A stretch of 64,000 bases of DNA from Azadirachta indica (taxonomy: Eukaryota; Streptophyta; Magnoliopsida; Sapindales; Meliaceae): NCBI GenBank assembly GCA_022749755.1, contig CM040441.1:5378890-5442889 (forward strand). Direction: 5' to 3'. Shown piece after piece: positions 1 through 11,991 of this stretch. A program made the position numbers and the translations under genes. The notes below the pieces were generated by a model. That model was not told where the DNA came from and searched no databases. It saw only the letters and a list, made by a program, of their open reading frames with translations. The stretch's first letter is position 1. Every line of letters starts with the position of its first letter.

Positions 1-2530
1 TATAACATATATCATCCAATCTGTGAATTGGAGAAACAAATCAAGCTCAAATGAAGTATCAATGACAAGTATGGTATTTCTTTATATTTTCATAAATGTA
101 TACTTGTATATGTAGTTGAGTATGATAATTGTGTCAAGCGCATAATTTTTTTAAGTTCTCAAAATCAGATAAAAAATCGAGTCTTTAAAAAACTAGAAAT
201 TGGACCAAATCTAAAAGGTTTAAAATTAGAAATCTAGGCTAAACAACAAGTTTTTAAAACTCTAAAAATGGACCAAAATATAAGCTTTTTAAAAACTGCT
301 AGAAAATTGGTTCGAAAACATTTGGTCCAACAAAACCAATTCGATCCACCAAAACAGACTAGTTAATTAACTGAATCAAAGACAAAATACTTTCTAAGGT
401 TGGTCCACCAAACTAAACCGATTGGTCAACTGATCTTTCTACACCGATCGACTGATCTTTTGGATTTTTGAAGTTATAGTTTTTAACTTTTCTTTGGTCG
501 ATTGAACTGACCTTTTTGTTAATTGACACATATAAAAATTTGAATTTTTAAATTTTTAATGACTAATTTTTAATCTGATATAAATTAAGGATTTTACACT
601 CATTTTATTGAAATATGTTTTTCAACTACCCTAAATTATTACAAGATTAAGTGTTGTGTGATTAGTACAGTGTGGGCGTGATACCCATCAATATATGGAA
701 TCATAACAAGTAATATAATATAAAAAGGCTGTCGAACCTATGAGAAATACAATCTATTATTTGAATTTATTTGAAGAAATCGATTTTTAATTTAAGTAAA
801 AAATTAAAATAGACAAAAATTAACTACTTAACAAATTAATTAAAAGATTTAATTAATAGAAAATTTTAGGACAAATGTTTTCATTTTAATTAGTCTATCT
901 AATTCTTCAATTGACGTTATTTTGATTTAATACTAATATTGTCAGTTATTATCCTTTCTTATTCGACAGTTTCTCTCAATATCAATCGAAAATATTGTAT
1001 ACTTAAAAATTTACTATATCTCTATGTAAATTAAATTAAATAAAAGTGCAATACAATTAGTAATAATTGCCAATTAATTTACATAAAAAATATTAATACA
1101 TTTTTATATAATATGCAATTTACGAGTTTAGATATAATATTTATTTTTTAAATGTATATCAATTCACATTTTATTCAAATACTAACCAAATATTTAAAAG
1201 TATTAATCATCGTGATAAGTATTCAATATAAAATATCAAATAGAAAATAAAATAACATTAAAAAATAAATATTTCTAATAAATTAGTCATTACTTTAAAA
1301 AAATAAGTTTAACAATATATGAAATAGAGTTCAAGTTTAATAATAAAAAATTTAACAATCAATTACATAATCTTAATAAATATAAAAATTTGTTCAATTT
1401 ATGATGAAATAAAATAAGGAGAGAGATAAAACTAAATTTGGAGAATTTTCATCCTCAAGACTTCATACATTCATCCTTTATTTTCTTAAATTTCTTCTCT
1501 CTATCTATAGGTTAATTTCTCTCTCTTTATCCTTTTTTTTCTCTTTAGAACTCACTCTCTTAAAGTGGCTGTAGTAGCCCTTGATGAGAAAAATATCAAA
1601 AATTGATATAACATTAAATTTGGCCATCTATTTTAATTTAAGGATAAAAAATGAGTCGAGTAAGATGAAAAAAAAAAAAAAAAGCCTGGATTGTAGGGAG
1701 AGAAAATTTAGCGCGACATTGGAAAGACAAATCATGCGCTTAACTTCAATAAGATCCCTACTCTTTTATTTATTTTGAATTTTGTCATTGTTATGATATT
1801 TATTCATGTTAATTCTCATTTGCTTGCATTTTTATCTCCAAGAACAAAACTTTGTGGTTTTCATGAATGGTTAGAGAATATGTTTCTATACTCTATTTTC
1901 ATGTCTTTTATGATCAAACAAGTCAACACCTATAAAATAAAACTAAAATAATTAGAAAGAAAAGTAACTGCTCAAAACGGATTAAATAATGCTAAATATG
2001 TTATTTAATGATAGATAATTCAAGTATAATCATATAGCAAAAATATAAATATCATTAAATATTATACTCTTAAGCTACAAATCATCATATACATATTATA
2101 ATCTCTAAGAATTTTTAATCTTATTATCTAACTCGAGGAGGAGATCATTTTTGTAAATTTTTTTTTCATATTCAACTTTGTTTTTATTGTAAGAAGTGAA
2201 AGAGGTGGGCCTTTCACTTGGTTGAATGAGATTGTGGTTTGGGATGAGCCAAACATTATAAGTATTATAGAATTTCAAACTTTAGGTTATAATTATAAAG
2301 TCTTGTGAAATCAAGTTTTGTTGTTAGTAAGTATTTCGAGTGAGTTTTAAAGGCGTGGATGTAAACCGAATTGTTGTTGAACCAATATAAATTCTTTTGT
2401 TTATTTCTCTATCTCTTAAAAGATCCCTAATTTGTGTTTGGATTGAATTTGTGATTATTTGAGTTAAAAACCGAATTTGTTGCAATTTATTTTAGAGACT
2501 CAATTCATGCCTTATTGGGTTGCTTATTAT
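1..2530 (+). mobile_element. Decayed copia-type LTR, 5' end cut by window, probable nested insertion
   Basis: The last part (about 2160-2530) has the look of the 3' end of SIRE/Maximus-like copia LTRs: a stretch matching the 'aaccgaattg...gaacca' R-U5 pattern near 2360-2390 and an 'ACTCAATTCATGCC...GGGTTGCTTAT' end. It resembles the solo LTR at 5000-6311. Positions 1-660 resemble the upstream LTR part, with repeated 'GGTCGAT/GACTGATC' words. The middle, about 660-2150, is AT-rich and looks like a later insertion. In the right arm the equivalent LTR start is visible near 35548. No coding remains were seen. Confidence 0.5.
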
Positions 2531-4999
2531 CTATTTCATATTTAATTTATTCACTTATCGGAGGTCAACTAAATATATTTTTAAGCACATTTAATGGTAA
2601 TTGTCATTATTATTTCAATAAAAAATATTTAACAATATCTATATGCAGATAACAATGTAACTTAAAAAGATAAACATTAGACTCAGAACTAAATTGATAA
2701 AAAAATGCATCGATATCAACATTAAAATAATATATTAATGGATAATTAATAATTAACCAATGTTATTTTCTGTTATGGAGGACCTAATTGAATGGCAACC
2801 AAAAAAATACCCATAATTAAAAACAGTTATATTAAATTAAACTAGTTATATTAAATAAAAAATAAAAAGTATTTAATTAAAAACATAAGAGAAATATTTA
2901 ATTATGAAAAATATTAAACTGAAGACATAATAAAATTAAATTCTTTTTGCAATTAGTTGTACTGATAACATGTGTTATGAATAAATTAGAAGGAAACAAC
3001 TATATTAATTATTGCCAATTAATTTTCATTGATTATTAAATTAATTAATAAGGGCTACGTGTTCTTCTTTGTGGGGAGAGTTAGGTAAATTTGTGTACTA
3101 TCCGTAAGGTTCATACTTTATAGCTGGGGTAGTTAATAAGAATGCGATGTTCTTACATTTATACAACTTAACAGAAAAAATATAAAAAAATTTGGTCAAA
3201 AGACGAAAATAATTTTTTCTAAAGATTTTAAGGATTTAATTGATAATAACTGATACCTGAAATAATTCGACTCATCTAAGTAAGATGTTTAATAACCCAA
3301 TTAAAAGTATACTTTTTAAGGGTTTAAGAAAAAGTAAAATTATTCCAAATACACCAATTCAAACGAGAGAATATAACCGAAGGAAATACAATTCCAAATC
3401 TTTATATATCTGTGTGTGTGTCGACTCATTAAATTAATAAAATTTAACTGATAATTTTTTAGGATTTGAGAAAAAGATCTTTGTAACTAATAGCTGAAAT
3501 AATTTGATTAAGATAGCTTTTGTTTTTTTGTTTAAAATCTGAACATGACTAAAATATGAATTTATTAAAAATCTCAATTTGAATGATATGTTTTTTTTTA
3601 GATATCAAAAAATAAGTATTCAATTATTCATTTTTACAAAATTAAAAAGTTTGAAAATTGATAATTGGGCATATATACTCTTTTAAATAATATACTGTCT
3701 GTACTTTTTGCCTAATCTCTTGTAATAAATAAAATTTTACAAAAAATGAGATCTCTATATTAAAAAACGAAAATCGTTGAAAAAAGTTTAATCATTTACA
3801 TCGATTGTTCTTATTTGATAATATTTACTAAAAATTCCTAAAATTGATTAATTAAACCATATATTATCACAAAAATCTTTAAAATCTTCTCTAAACGAAC
3901 ATAATAAAAATATCAGCTAAATAATCAATCAAACAAACTAAAACGAACCATATTAGGCAAAAAATCGAAGTTTAATTATCTAGTTAAAAAAATTAATATA
4001 AATTAGCAATAAGAAGTCAAAAAGTTAAATTTTAGCAAACATGAAAAAAAGTTAAAAATAATAGAAAAAAATTCTTTTGCATAAAACCCACATAATATAT
4101 AGATGTATATATATTATGCATAAATTTTTTTTAATCAAATTAAGAGAAAAATTAACTTATGATTAAGAATTGAGAAGAATTAAAAAAACAAGCAGAGGAA
4201 ACCAATAACAAAAAAGAAATACGTCAAAATTAGTTAATTAAAATTTCAATTTGTTAGTAAATATATTAATAAAATAGGAATATTTTTGGAAATAAAAAAA
4301 TTTAATTATTTAGACATTTAATCATTCAGATTTAAATCAAAATTTTTAATTTAATTATATTGAGACATTTTTAGCAAATATTTAAATATAAGTTAAAAAA
4401 TAAATGACTCTTAAAATTTTAAATTTAATTATTTAGATTTCAGTAAAAGAAGTAAACAACTCCTGAAGTACAGTTTATTAATAATATTGAAAATGCAATT
4501 AAGTAAGATGTTTAATAAATTGATCCAAACTATACTTTTCGAGGGTTTAAGAAAAAGTAAAATTACTCCAAAAACATCAATTCAAATAAGGGAAAGCAAA
4601 CAAAGGGAGTGCAACTCTAAACCTTTTATATATAAACACATAGGGAACAGATCTGGAACTCTATATTTTTATGCATATTTTTACATCACTTATAAAATTA
4701 CTAGATTTATACACTTTCAATAATTGAAATTGAATATAATACATGTAAATAATAATATGTAATTAATGTATATGTCAGATTTAATTTCAACTGTTAAAAG
4801 TGCATAAATCCATTAATCTATAAATGAATATAAATATATGTATAAAAATATTGGCCTTTCAATCCTTCCCTCTGTGTGTGTGTGCATGTTAATTTTTGTA
4901 CTTCTATTTAAAAAGAATTTGATATATTATCTTTAAATTCAATGTATTGTAGTCAAGTATCATATTTAAATAAGCTATCTCTTAATTTTACACAATTTT
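2531..4999. other. AT-rich intergenic DNA with one dispersed repeat pair
   Basis: No gene is supported. A segment of about 130 bp near 3283-3410 recurs in diverged form near 4500-4640 (shared words AAGTAAGATGTTTAATAA and GGGTTTAAGAAAAAGTAAAA), 1.2 kb apart in the same orientation. The short reading frame across the second copy is chance. Confidence 0.6.
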
Positions 5000-6311
5000 T
5001 GTTAGCCTTAAGGTTAATAAGCTATTATTTTGATGATAATGAACATTAGTATCCTTGATTAACTAAATTTTTTTGTAGCATTTGTAATATTGTTAGCATG
5101 AAAAATTTGAATGCAATTGTAAAAATTCAAAAGGACATCCCAAATCAGGCATTCATGAAGAGCAAAATTGGAATTCCTAAGAGTAGATTTAAAGAATTTA
5201 AAACACACACATTAGGTGATCTTTTATTTGTAATGTGTCTTTAAAATTGAATATTAATTTACACATATTTACTGCTTTTTAAAAACTAATATGGTTATAA
5301 GATTTTGGTGTTAATACTTTAGTATATAAAAATAGTCATAAGTTTTTGGGAACCAAAATGCAAAATTTTAAAACATAAAATTGGATTAAAACGTAAAATT
5401 TTCAAACCTGCAGATAGTGTCGGTGAACAATGCATTTTCAAACCTTTTTAACTTAGTCGATCAAACTGAGGCAGAATGACTTCCAAATTGACTTGGACCA
5501 CTTGGTCGACCAACTTGACCTATTTGATTGAGTGAACTTTTGGAAAAATTGAATTTTAGCACCCCTAACGACTAGTTTTCTAAATTTTAGTATAAATACA
5601 AGTTTAAACTCATTTAGAACAAATTTTACACCATTGGGAAAGTTTGTTTCATGTTTGAGAAGTGCATTACAAAAATTGAAGCTTTCATTTCCAAATCAAA
5701 CACCAAATTCTCTATATGCTGTAGCATTTTACTTGTAAAATAAAAAGAGTGTTATCTTATACTTAATTAATTTATTTGATCAAGATTATTTCATCCTGTA
5801 ATCTTTTAAGATAGAAAGAGATTAAATTATCTTGTGTTAGAAGGTTTAAGAGACACTCAAAAATCATTTATTTATAAAGGTTGGAGAGGCACCTGATTAA
5901 GTTCTCTTAGTGTAAAGTTTAAGTAGTATTCGGAAGTCCACTTGACATTGTATTTGCTTGCTTTGGATTGAAGGCATTATAGTAAATTCCTCAAGCGAAT
6001 TAGTTTGGAAGCGTGTACATAGACCAGAATTTGCTGAACCAAGTAAAAGCTATTATGTTTGATCTCTCTCTCTACACTCTTTATTATTGTTTATGTTTGT
6101 ATTTATTATATATATTATTACTCTTACACACTTAAAGCTTAATTTGCTGATATTCACACATTGGTTATTAGAATTATATGTTGAATTTATTGTACTATAA
6201 CTTAGAAGAATTTGAATTTTTTTGTGTGTTGGTTATTGGATTACTTTAAAATTGTTAAAATGTTTGAAAACCCAATTCACTTCCCTTTTAGGTTGCTTTA
6301 GTAGAATTTCA
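5000..6311 (+). mobile_element. Solo LTR of a copia (SIRE-like) retrotransposon
   Basis: It begins TGTTAGCCTTAAGG and ends in CA, and both sides carry the 5-bp direct repeat ATTTT (4995-4999 and 6312-6316), as expected for LTR-element target-site duplication. The start and the 'CCCAATTCAC...GGTTGCTT' end are typical of SIRE-like copia LTRs. The duplicated module at 36889-45230 shows the corresponding uninterrupted site near 45215, which supports insertion after that duplication. No internal retroelement sequence remains, hence solo LTR. Confidence 0.75.
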
Positions 6312-6654
6312 ATTTTTATATTATTTATAAACTATTAAATTTTAATGTAAATGTAAAATATAATATCAACTATTGAAAGTGACTAAATCTAACAATTTAT
6401 GAATAATGTAAAAAAAAAAGTATAAAGTTAATTGGTCACTAATCCTTATTTATATATAATTAAGAAAGTAGAGTGTAATGTTTAGCTCCCAACATTCTAA
6501 TTTAAATAAAATCCGAACTCGATGCTCGCAGTTTAGGATTCTCTCCTATTTTTTTTCTTGAGTTTTAATCATTTATTGAATGGCAAAAATTTCATTTCAT
6601 CTTTTCGTTTTAGTTGATTAATCTTTATTTTTATTCTAAGATAAACAAAATTTT

Positions 6655-7090
6655 CAAACTCACCTTTTTTTTAAAAATAATCTTTTTTTCCTCACCCTTT
6701 TCTTTTCCTTCACTGGAATAAAAACGGAAAGACCAAAAATTTGAAAATTATAAATTTATTTATTTTCTTACCTTTTATTTCAAAGCACACAAAACTTCAA
6801 CCAAAAATTTGAAAATTATAAATTTATTTGTTTTCTTACCTTTTATTTCAAAGCACACAAAACTTCAACCCAAAACGGAAAATTTTCTTCCTTATTAATG
6901 AAAAAGAACAAAAAAAATTTTCAAACTCACTTTTTAAAAAAAAAAAAAAAACAACTCCTCACCCTTTTCTTTTCCTTCATTGGAATAAAAATGGAAAGAC
7001 CAAAAATTTGAAAATCATAAATTCATTTATTTTCTTACCTTTTATTTGGAAGCACTCAAAACTTCAACTCAAAACAGAAAATTTTCTTCC
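6655..7090. repeat. Local direct duplications upstream of BAHD gene A
   Basis: A unit containing 'AAATTTGAAAATTATAAA...TTTTATTTCAAAGCAC' occurs in tandem at about 6735-6805 and 6806-6875, with a diverged copy at 6995-7065. A larger unit (CTCACCCTTTTCTTTTCCTT...GGAATAAAAA) occurs at about 6690 and 6958. The equivalent region upstream of paralogue A' (43980-44180) has essentially one copy, so the expansion is specific to the arm version. Confidence 0.75.
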
Positions 7091-7411
7091 TTATTAATGA
7101 ATAAGAACGAACAAAAGTTTACAAATCCAACTTCTCTTTTACTGTTAATAGCAAATTTACGAGCAAAGGAAAGTCTTATATATATATATATATATACATA
7201 TATATATGAAAAAGTTAGTTTGAAGAATTAATTTTTCTCTTTTAAGAATAAAACTAATGGTTAATTAATTACGCACTAAAACTAGCCGCCCTAATTAATT
7301 GGTATTAATTCATCGCTTGCAATACAAAGGCTATTCTCTTCTGAGGTTAGTTATATGAGAATATAATCTAAATGCTTTCGATAATTTCTATGCATTTTAT
7401 TTTCTTATTTA

Positions 7412-7418
7412 TATAAAT
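7412..7418 (+). promoter_or_regulatory. Putative TATA box of BAHD gene A
   Basis: TATAAAT lies 89 bp upstream of the ATG. The same motif at the same relative place is kept upstream of the diverged paralogue A' (43702-43708, reverse strand), although surrounding bases have changed. This conservation is the main support; no transcript evidence is available. Confidence 0.45.
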
Positions 7419-7500
7419 GATTCTTTTTCAAAATGTTGTATACGTGTATATTGCTTGAACACAAACTACAACTTTTATATCTCCTCTTGAAAGCCACATA

Positions 7501-8847
7501 ATGAAGGTTGAAATCCAACGCACAGAGTTGATAAAGCCTTCAAAACCAACGCCACAGCACCTTCGCAAGTATAAACTATCTGTGTTAGATCAACGACAAC
7601 AGCCTCACTACATGAGCATCATTTTACACTATTACCCTGTTAGTAGTAGCGGCTATGATCTTGATTCTGATATTGCCCGGCTGCAGAAATCGTTCTCTGA
7701 AACCCTAACCTTGTTTTACCCTCTAGCCGGAAGATATATTGAAGAAGATTTATCGATTGATTGCAGTGATCAGGGTGCTTTGTTTGTAGAAGCGCAAGTG
7801 AGCGAAGATCTGTGTCGGCTTATCAATGGAGACTCAGCAACAGGAGAGCTTCTGAGTTGTCTATTAGCTCGTCAGGTAGAGTCGTCCGCCAGTCCTTTGG
7901 TAACAATACAATTCAACAAGTTCCGATGTGGAGGTCGTGCTGTTGGTTTTTGTCTAACACATAGAATTTCTGATGGATTTGGTCTCTACAAATTCATCGA
8001 AGCATTTGCTGGTACTGCATGCAGAGAAGGGAAGGCTAATGTTGCAAACGTAAATCCCATGAGTTTTGATTTGCATTCTGTTATCCCTGCAAGAGAAGGA
8101 ATGGATAGGAATCCAGATAAAGAAAGCGGAAAAAATAATGTTACAAAATCGTTCTTCTTCAATGGAGAAGCAATTTCAAATCTTACAGCGAAGCTCGTCA
8201 GTGGCCAGCAGCAGAAGCAACCTTCGAGGACTGTGGTGGTATCGGCGTTGATATGGAGGACTCTGATCAAACTGGAGGCATCGAAAAAGGATCGACGAAG
8301 GCCATCTGTTATTATACACACCGTTAACATGCGAGGGAGAACAGGTCTGCTGCCTCAATCACAGAATTGCTTCGGAAATTTCTGTAATGTGGCGCTGGCT
8401 AAATTAATTCCAAGCGATCAACAAAACAAGATTGAGTTGCTTCACTTAGTTACACTAATCGACGAAGCAATGGCAAAAGGATTGAAAGACAGTGAAGCTA
8501 TGCAAACAGTAGATGATGTTTTGTCCTTCACGAGCAATTTTCAGAAAGTGTTAATGGAGGGATTTGACGGCATAAATGGAGTGGACATGTATTTCTTCAC
8601 TAGCATGATACAGTTTGCTGGCCTTTATGATTTTGATGTTGGTTGGGGAAAGCCAATCTGGTTGAGCTCTGATGGTCTGCATAGGAGGGTGATTTTTCTC
8701 TTTGAAACTAAAGATGGGAAAGGAATCGAGGCCTGGATTTGCTTGGAAGAAAATGATATGCTTTGGTTTCAACAGCATCCTGATATTTTAGCCTTCACTT
8801 CTCGACGTCGCGTAAGGTTTCACGACTCTGTCGTGTCAAAACTATAG
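7501..8847 (+). CDS. BAHD acyltransferase A, left-arm copy (vinorine-synthase-like)
   Basis: Single-exon frame of 448 residues, the usual BAHD length. BAHD enzymes are soluble, normally cytosolic proteins that move an acyl group from acyl-CoA to a hydroxyl or amine of specialised metabolites. Visible landmarks: N-terminal 'ELIKPSKPTP', YPLAGR near residues 73-78, the catalytic HxxxD as HRISD (H154, D158), NMRGR near 276-280, and a C-terminal structural motif reading DVGWG at 379-383 where the family norm is DFGWG. The start aligns with that of paralogue A'. By eye alignment it is about 80% identical to A' (42268-43617) and less close to B'. The overall pattern matches the vinorine synthase/At5g47950-like group, but the substrate is unknown. 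The protein is identical to that from 26649-27995. It is transcribed toward the palindrome centre. Confidence 0.93.
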   Translation: MKVEIQRTELIKPSKPTPQHLRKYKLSVLDQRQQPHYMSIILHYYPVSSSGYDLDSDIARLQKSFSETLTLFYPLAGRYIEEDLSIDCSDQGALFVEAQVSEDLCRLINGDSATGELLSCLLARQVESSASPLVTIQFNKFRCGGRAVGFCLTHRISDGFGLYKFIEAFAGTACREGKANVANVNPMSFDLHSVIPAREGMDRNPDKESGKNNVTKSFFFNGEAISNLTAKLVSGQQQKQPSRTVVVSALIWRTLIKLEASKKDRRRPSVIIHTVNMRGRTGLLPQSQNCFGNFCNVALAKLIPSDQQNKIELLHLVTLIDEAMAKGLKDSEAMQTVDDVLSFTSNFQKVLMEGFDGINGVDMYFFTSMIQFAGLYDFDVGWGKPIWLSSDGLHRRVIFLFETKDGKGIEAWICLEENDMLWFQQHPDILAFTSRRRVRFHDSVVSKL

Positions 8848-10053
8848 GTTTCTTATCATTGTTGCTTTTTGTAATTGTGGCACCAACACTCCAATAATGC
8901 CAAAAATGTTTTTAAGAATAATTGTTTGAGGTTCAGAAATGTTTGATTTAGATCTGATCCGAATTTGGATTCAATAATAAGAATAAATAATATAGCATGG
9001 CGTGATGTGATTTGATATTGCAATATGACTTTAATTTGAGATAAGAGTCAATGTTTGAGAAAATATTCTTAATATTGTAAAATAATCACTCTGTGTAAAG
9101 TATTTTGGTCAATATTTGTTTAATCCCTTGCCCAAATATTCGTTATATTATTACTATTTGGTTTGCGCCCTGCAATTTATGCTAAACACTGATATTTTAA
9201 TAAAAAAAATTTATTATAAAATTATCTATTACGTAATTTACTATTAAAAACAAATTAACTTAAATAAGTAGAATAATTTTACTCCTAACACCAATTTAAA
9301 ATATAATACAACATTAATTAAATTTAATTCATATATTACAATTTATTATTCTCGTTTTGGTCATAAAGTAATTATTTAGATTTGTCTAACTAATTGTTAA
9401 TATTTTAATTTGGATAAAGGATCCAATATTTTCTCAAAAATAGAGGGATATATAGGAATATCTCTTATCTGAATTAAAATGCTAAGTATAAATTGGGGCA
9501 AATCAAAGTAATTATTTTGTGACAAAAAAAGGAGAATAATAAATTATAATATATGAATTAAATTTAATGTTGACTTTAAAAGATAATTTTGATTGTCTTT
9601 ATTTATAATAAATATAAAATTTATTTATTTATTATTTATATTAGTTATGTGTTTATTTATAAAAAAAAATAATAAAAAAAATAATATAATTTTAAATATA
9701 TGTTAAATAAAATATTATGCATATTTTATCTAAAACTTTTTATGATCATTATATACTAAATTATTACCAAGAAAGTTAAGAAAACAAAAAGAGAGGTTAG
9801 AAGCATTTTAGTATATCAATTTTTTCAAATTCAGTTTAACATTTAATTTAAATAATTATTTTTTGAAAATTTTTTAAAATAATAAAATAAAATAATTTTG
9901 AATTTGACATTTTAGTTATTTTACCAAAATTCAGGAACTAAAATGATAATATTATAATAAAATGAATTAACCAAAATAAATAAAGTGAAGTGTTTTCATA
10001 TCTTCTCAAAACTAAAGGTATATTTAGCACACTTCATAAGTCTAATAATAAGT
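8848..10053. other. AT-rich intergenic DNA downstream of gene A
   Basis: The first several hundred bases match the region downstream of paralogue A' (about 41930-42267), including the stretch around 'AAATACTTTA'. The remainder is AT-rich without recognisable coding sequence. Candidate polyadenylation signals of the AATAAT/AATAAA type occur around 8970-8990. Confidence 0.6.
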
Positions 10054-10061
10054 AGTCTTTC

Positions 10062-10709
10062 TAAAGATGGCAAAATTCTCCATTGGACCCCAGACTCACA
10101 GGGATGCGCCACCAACGAGGAAGAATTTAGGTAAATTTATCGAAAATAGGATAAGAAATTGGTAGAAATTAATCTTTAATTTATTAATGGGACGGAGATT
10201 AGTTTAGTTCTTTCCACTCCACCCCACCTCACCCCACCCCACCCCACTCCACTCCCACTCAATTCCCTATTAAAACATAATATAAATATATTATAATTTA
10301 TAAATTAAATTATATATTTAAATATAATTTGATACTACAATTTTTAAAATTATATATTATAATTAAAAGTAATTAGTAATAAAAAATTATGAAGTCATGA
10401 ATTAATATTATAAAAAATAGAATATATAAAAAAAAGTAAAAAATTAAAAATTAAAAAAACTCTAAATTGTGTTTCTAATAATATATTAATAATATTTTTA
10501 TTTAAATTAATTAATTTTTATATTATTAAAATTAATTTATAAAATAATATAAAATACAAAATTAGTATGGAAATGGGGAATCCATTCTTTATGCAGGATT
10601 CTCCATCCCCACCTCATTAAATTTATTGGAGAATAAGGGTTAAGATAGAAAACGAAATGGGGAATAGGGCATACCTCCCTACCCTTAACCCACCCCATTG
10701 TCATCCCTA
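10062..10709. mobile_element. hAT-like MITE, copy 1 of a tandem trio
   Basis: It starts TAAAGATGGCAAAATT and ends ATTGTCATCCCTA, imperfect terminal inverted repeats of the widespread plant 'TAGGGATGGCAA' type. It has C-rich tracts of the CCCCA type near 10220-10255, an AT-rich middle and no coding sequence. The 8-bp flanks are AGTCTTTC on the left (10054-10061) and AATCCTTC on the right (10710-10717); 8 bp is the hAT target-duplication length. Confidence 0.75.
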
Positions 10710-10717
10710 AATCCTTC

Positions 10718-11347
10718 TAGAGATGGCAAAATTCCACAGGGGACCCCAAACTCACAAGAATTTGCCCCCAACGAGAAAGAATTTAAGTAAATTTATGAAA
10801 AATGAGGTAAAGAATAAAGATAAATTAATCCCTAATTTATAATGGGATGGAGATTAGTTTAATTCTTCCCACCCCACCTCACCTCATTCTCTATTAAAAT
10901 ATAATATAAATATATTATAATTTATAAATTAAGTTTTATATATTTAAATATATTTTGATACTATAATTTCTAAAATTATATATTATAATTAAAAGTAATT
11001 GGTAATAAAAAATTATGGGGTCATGAATTAATGTTATAAAAAATAGAATATATAAATAAAAAATTAAAAATTAAAAATTAAAAAAACTCTAAATTGTGTT
11101 TCTAATAATATATTAATAATATTTTTTTTAAGTTAATTAATTTTTATATTATTAAAATTAATTTATAAAATAATATAAAATACAAAATTAGTACGGGAAT
11201 GAGGAATCCATTCTCTATGCTAGATTCTCCATCCCTACCCCCATTAAATTTATTAGAGAATGGGGCAGAGAATGGGGGTCAAGATAGAAAACTAGATGGA
11301 GAATAGGGCATGCCTCCCTACCCTCACCCCGCTCTATTGTCATCCTA
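10718..11347. mobile_element. hAT-like MITE, copy 2 of a tandem trio
   Basis: It runs in the same orientation as copy 1 and is diverged from it by scattered substitutions and small indels. It starts TAGAGATGGCAAAATT and ends TTGTCATCCTA. It is separated from its neighbours only by one 8-bp word on each side (AATCCTTC at 10710-10717, AATCTTTC at 11348-11355). Confidence 0.75.
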
Positions 11348-11355
11348 AATCTTTC

Positions 11356-11983
11356 TAAAAATGACAAAATTTTGCATAAGACCCCAGACTCACCGGGATT
11401 CGCCCCCAACGAAGAAAAATTTAGATAAATTTATGGAAAATGAGGCAAAGAATGGAGAGAAATTAATCTCTAATTTATTAATAGGATGAAGATTAGTTTA
11501 ATTCTTCCCACCCCACCCCACCCCACCTCACCCTATTCCCCGTTAAAACATAATATAAATATATTATAATTTATAAATTATGTTTTATATATTTAAATAT
11601 AGTTTGATACTATAATTTCTAAAATTATATATTATAATTAAAAATAATTAGTAATAAAAAAAAAGGGGTTAGAAATTAATGTTATAAAAAATAGAATGTA
11701 TAAATAAAAAGTAAAAAAATTAAAAAAAAAAACTCTAAATTGTGTTTCTAATAATATATTAATAATATTTTTATTTAAGTTAATTAAATTTTTATATTAC
11801 TAAAATTAATTTATAAAATAATATAAAATATAAAATTAGTACGGTAATAGGAAACCCATTCTCTATGCAGGATTTTCCATCCCAACCCCATTAAATTTAT
11901 TGGAGAATAACAGTTAAGATAAAAAACGAAATGGGAAATAGGGCATGCCTCTCTACCCTCACCCAACCCTATTGCCATCCCTA
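11356..11983. mobile_element. hAT-like MITE, copy 3 of a tandem trio
   Basis: It starts TAAAAATGACAAAATT, ends TTGCCATCCCTA, and is followed by AATCTTTC (11984-11991), the same 8-bp word as between copies 2 and 3. Its internal layout is that of the other two copies. Short reading frames inside it are not genes. Confidence 0.75.
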
Positions 11984-11991
11984 AATCTTTC

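Noticed and set aside
7986..8330. 114-codon frame antisense to gene A (also at 27166-27510 and 42788-43132)
   Set aside because: Shadow of the conserved BAHD coding sequence; it is kept only because the sense codons are conserved.
10054..11991. CRISPR-like or satellite array
   Set aside because: Units are about 640 bp with MITE ends and few copies; plant DNA, no short regular repeats with unique spacers.
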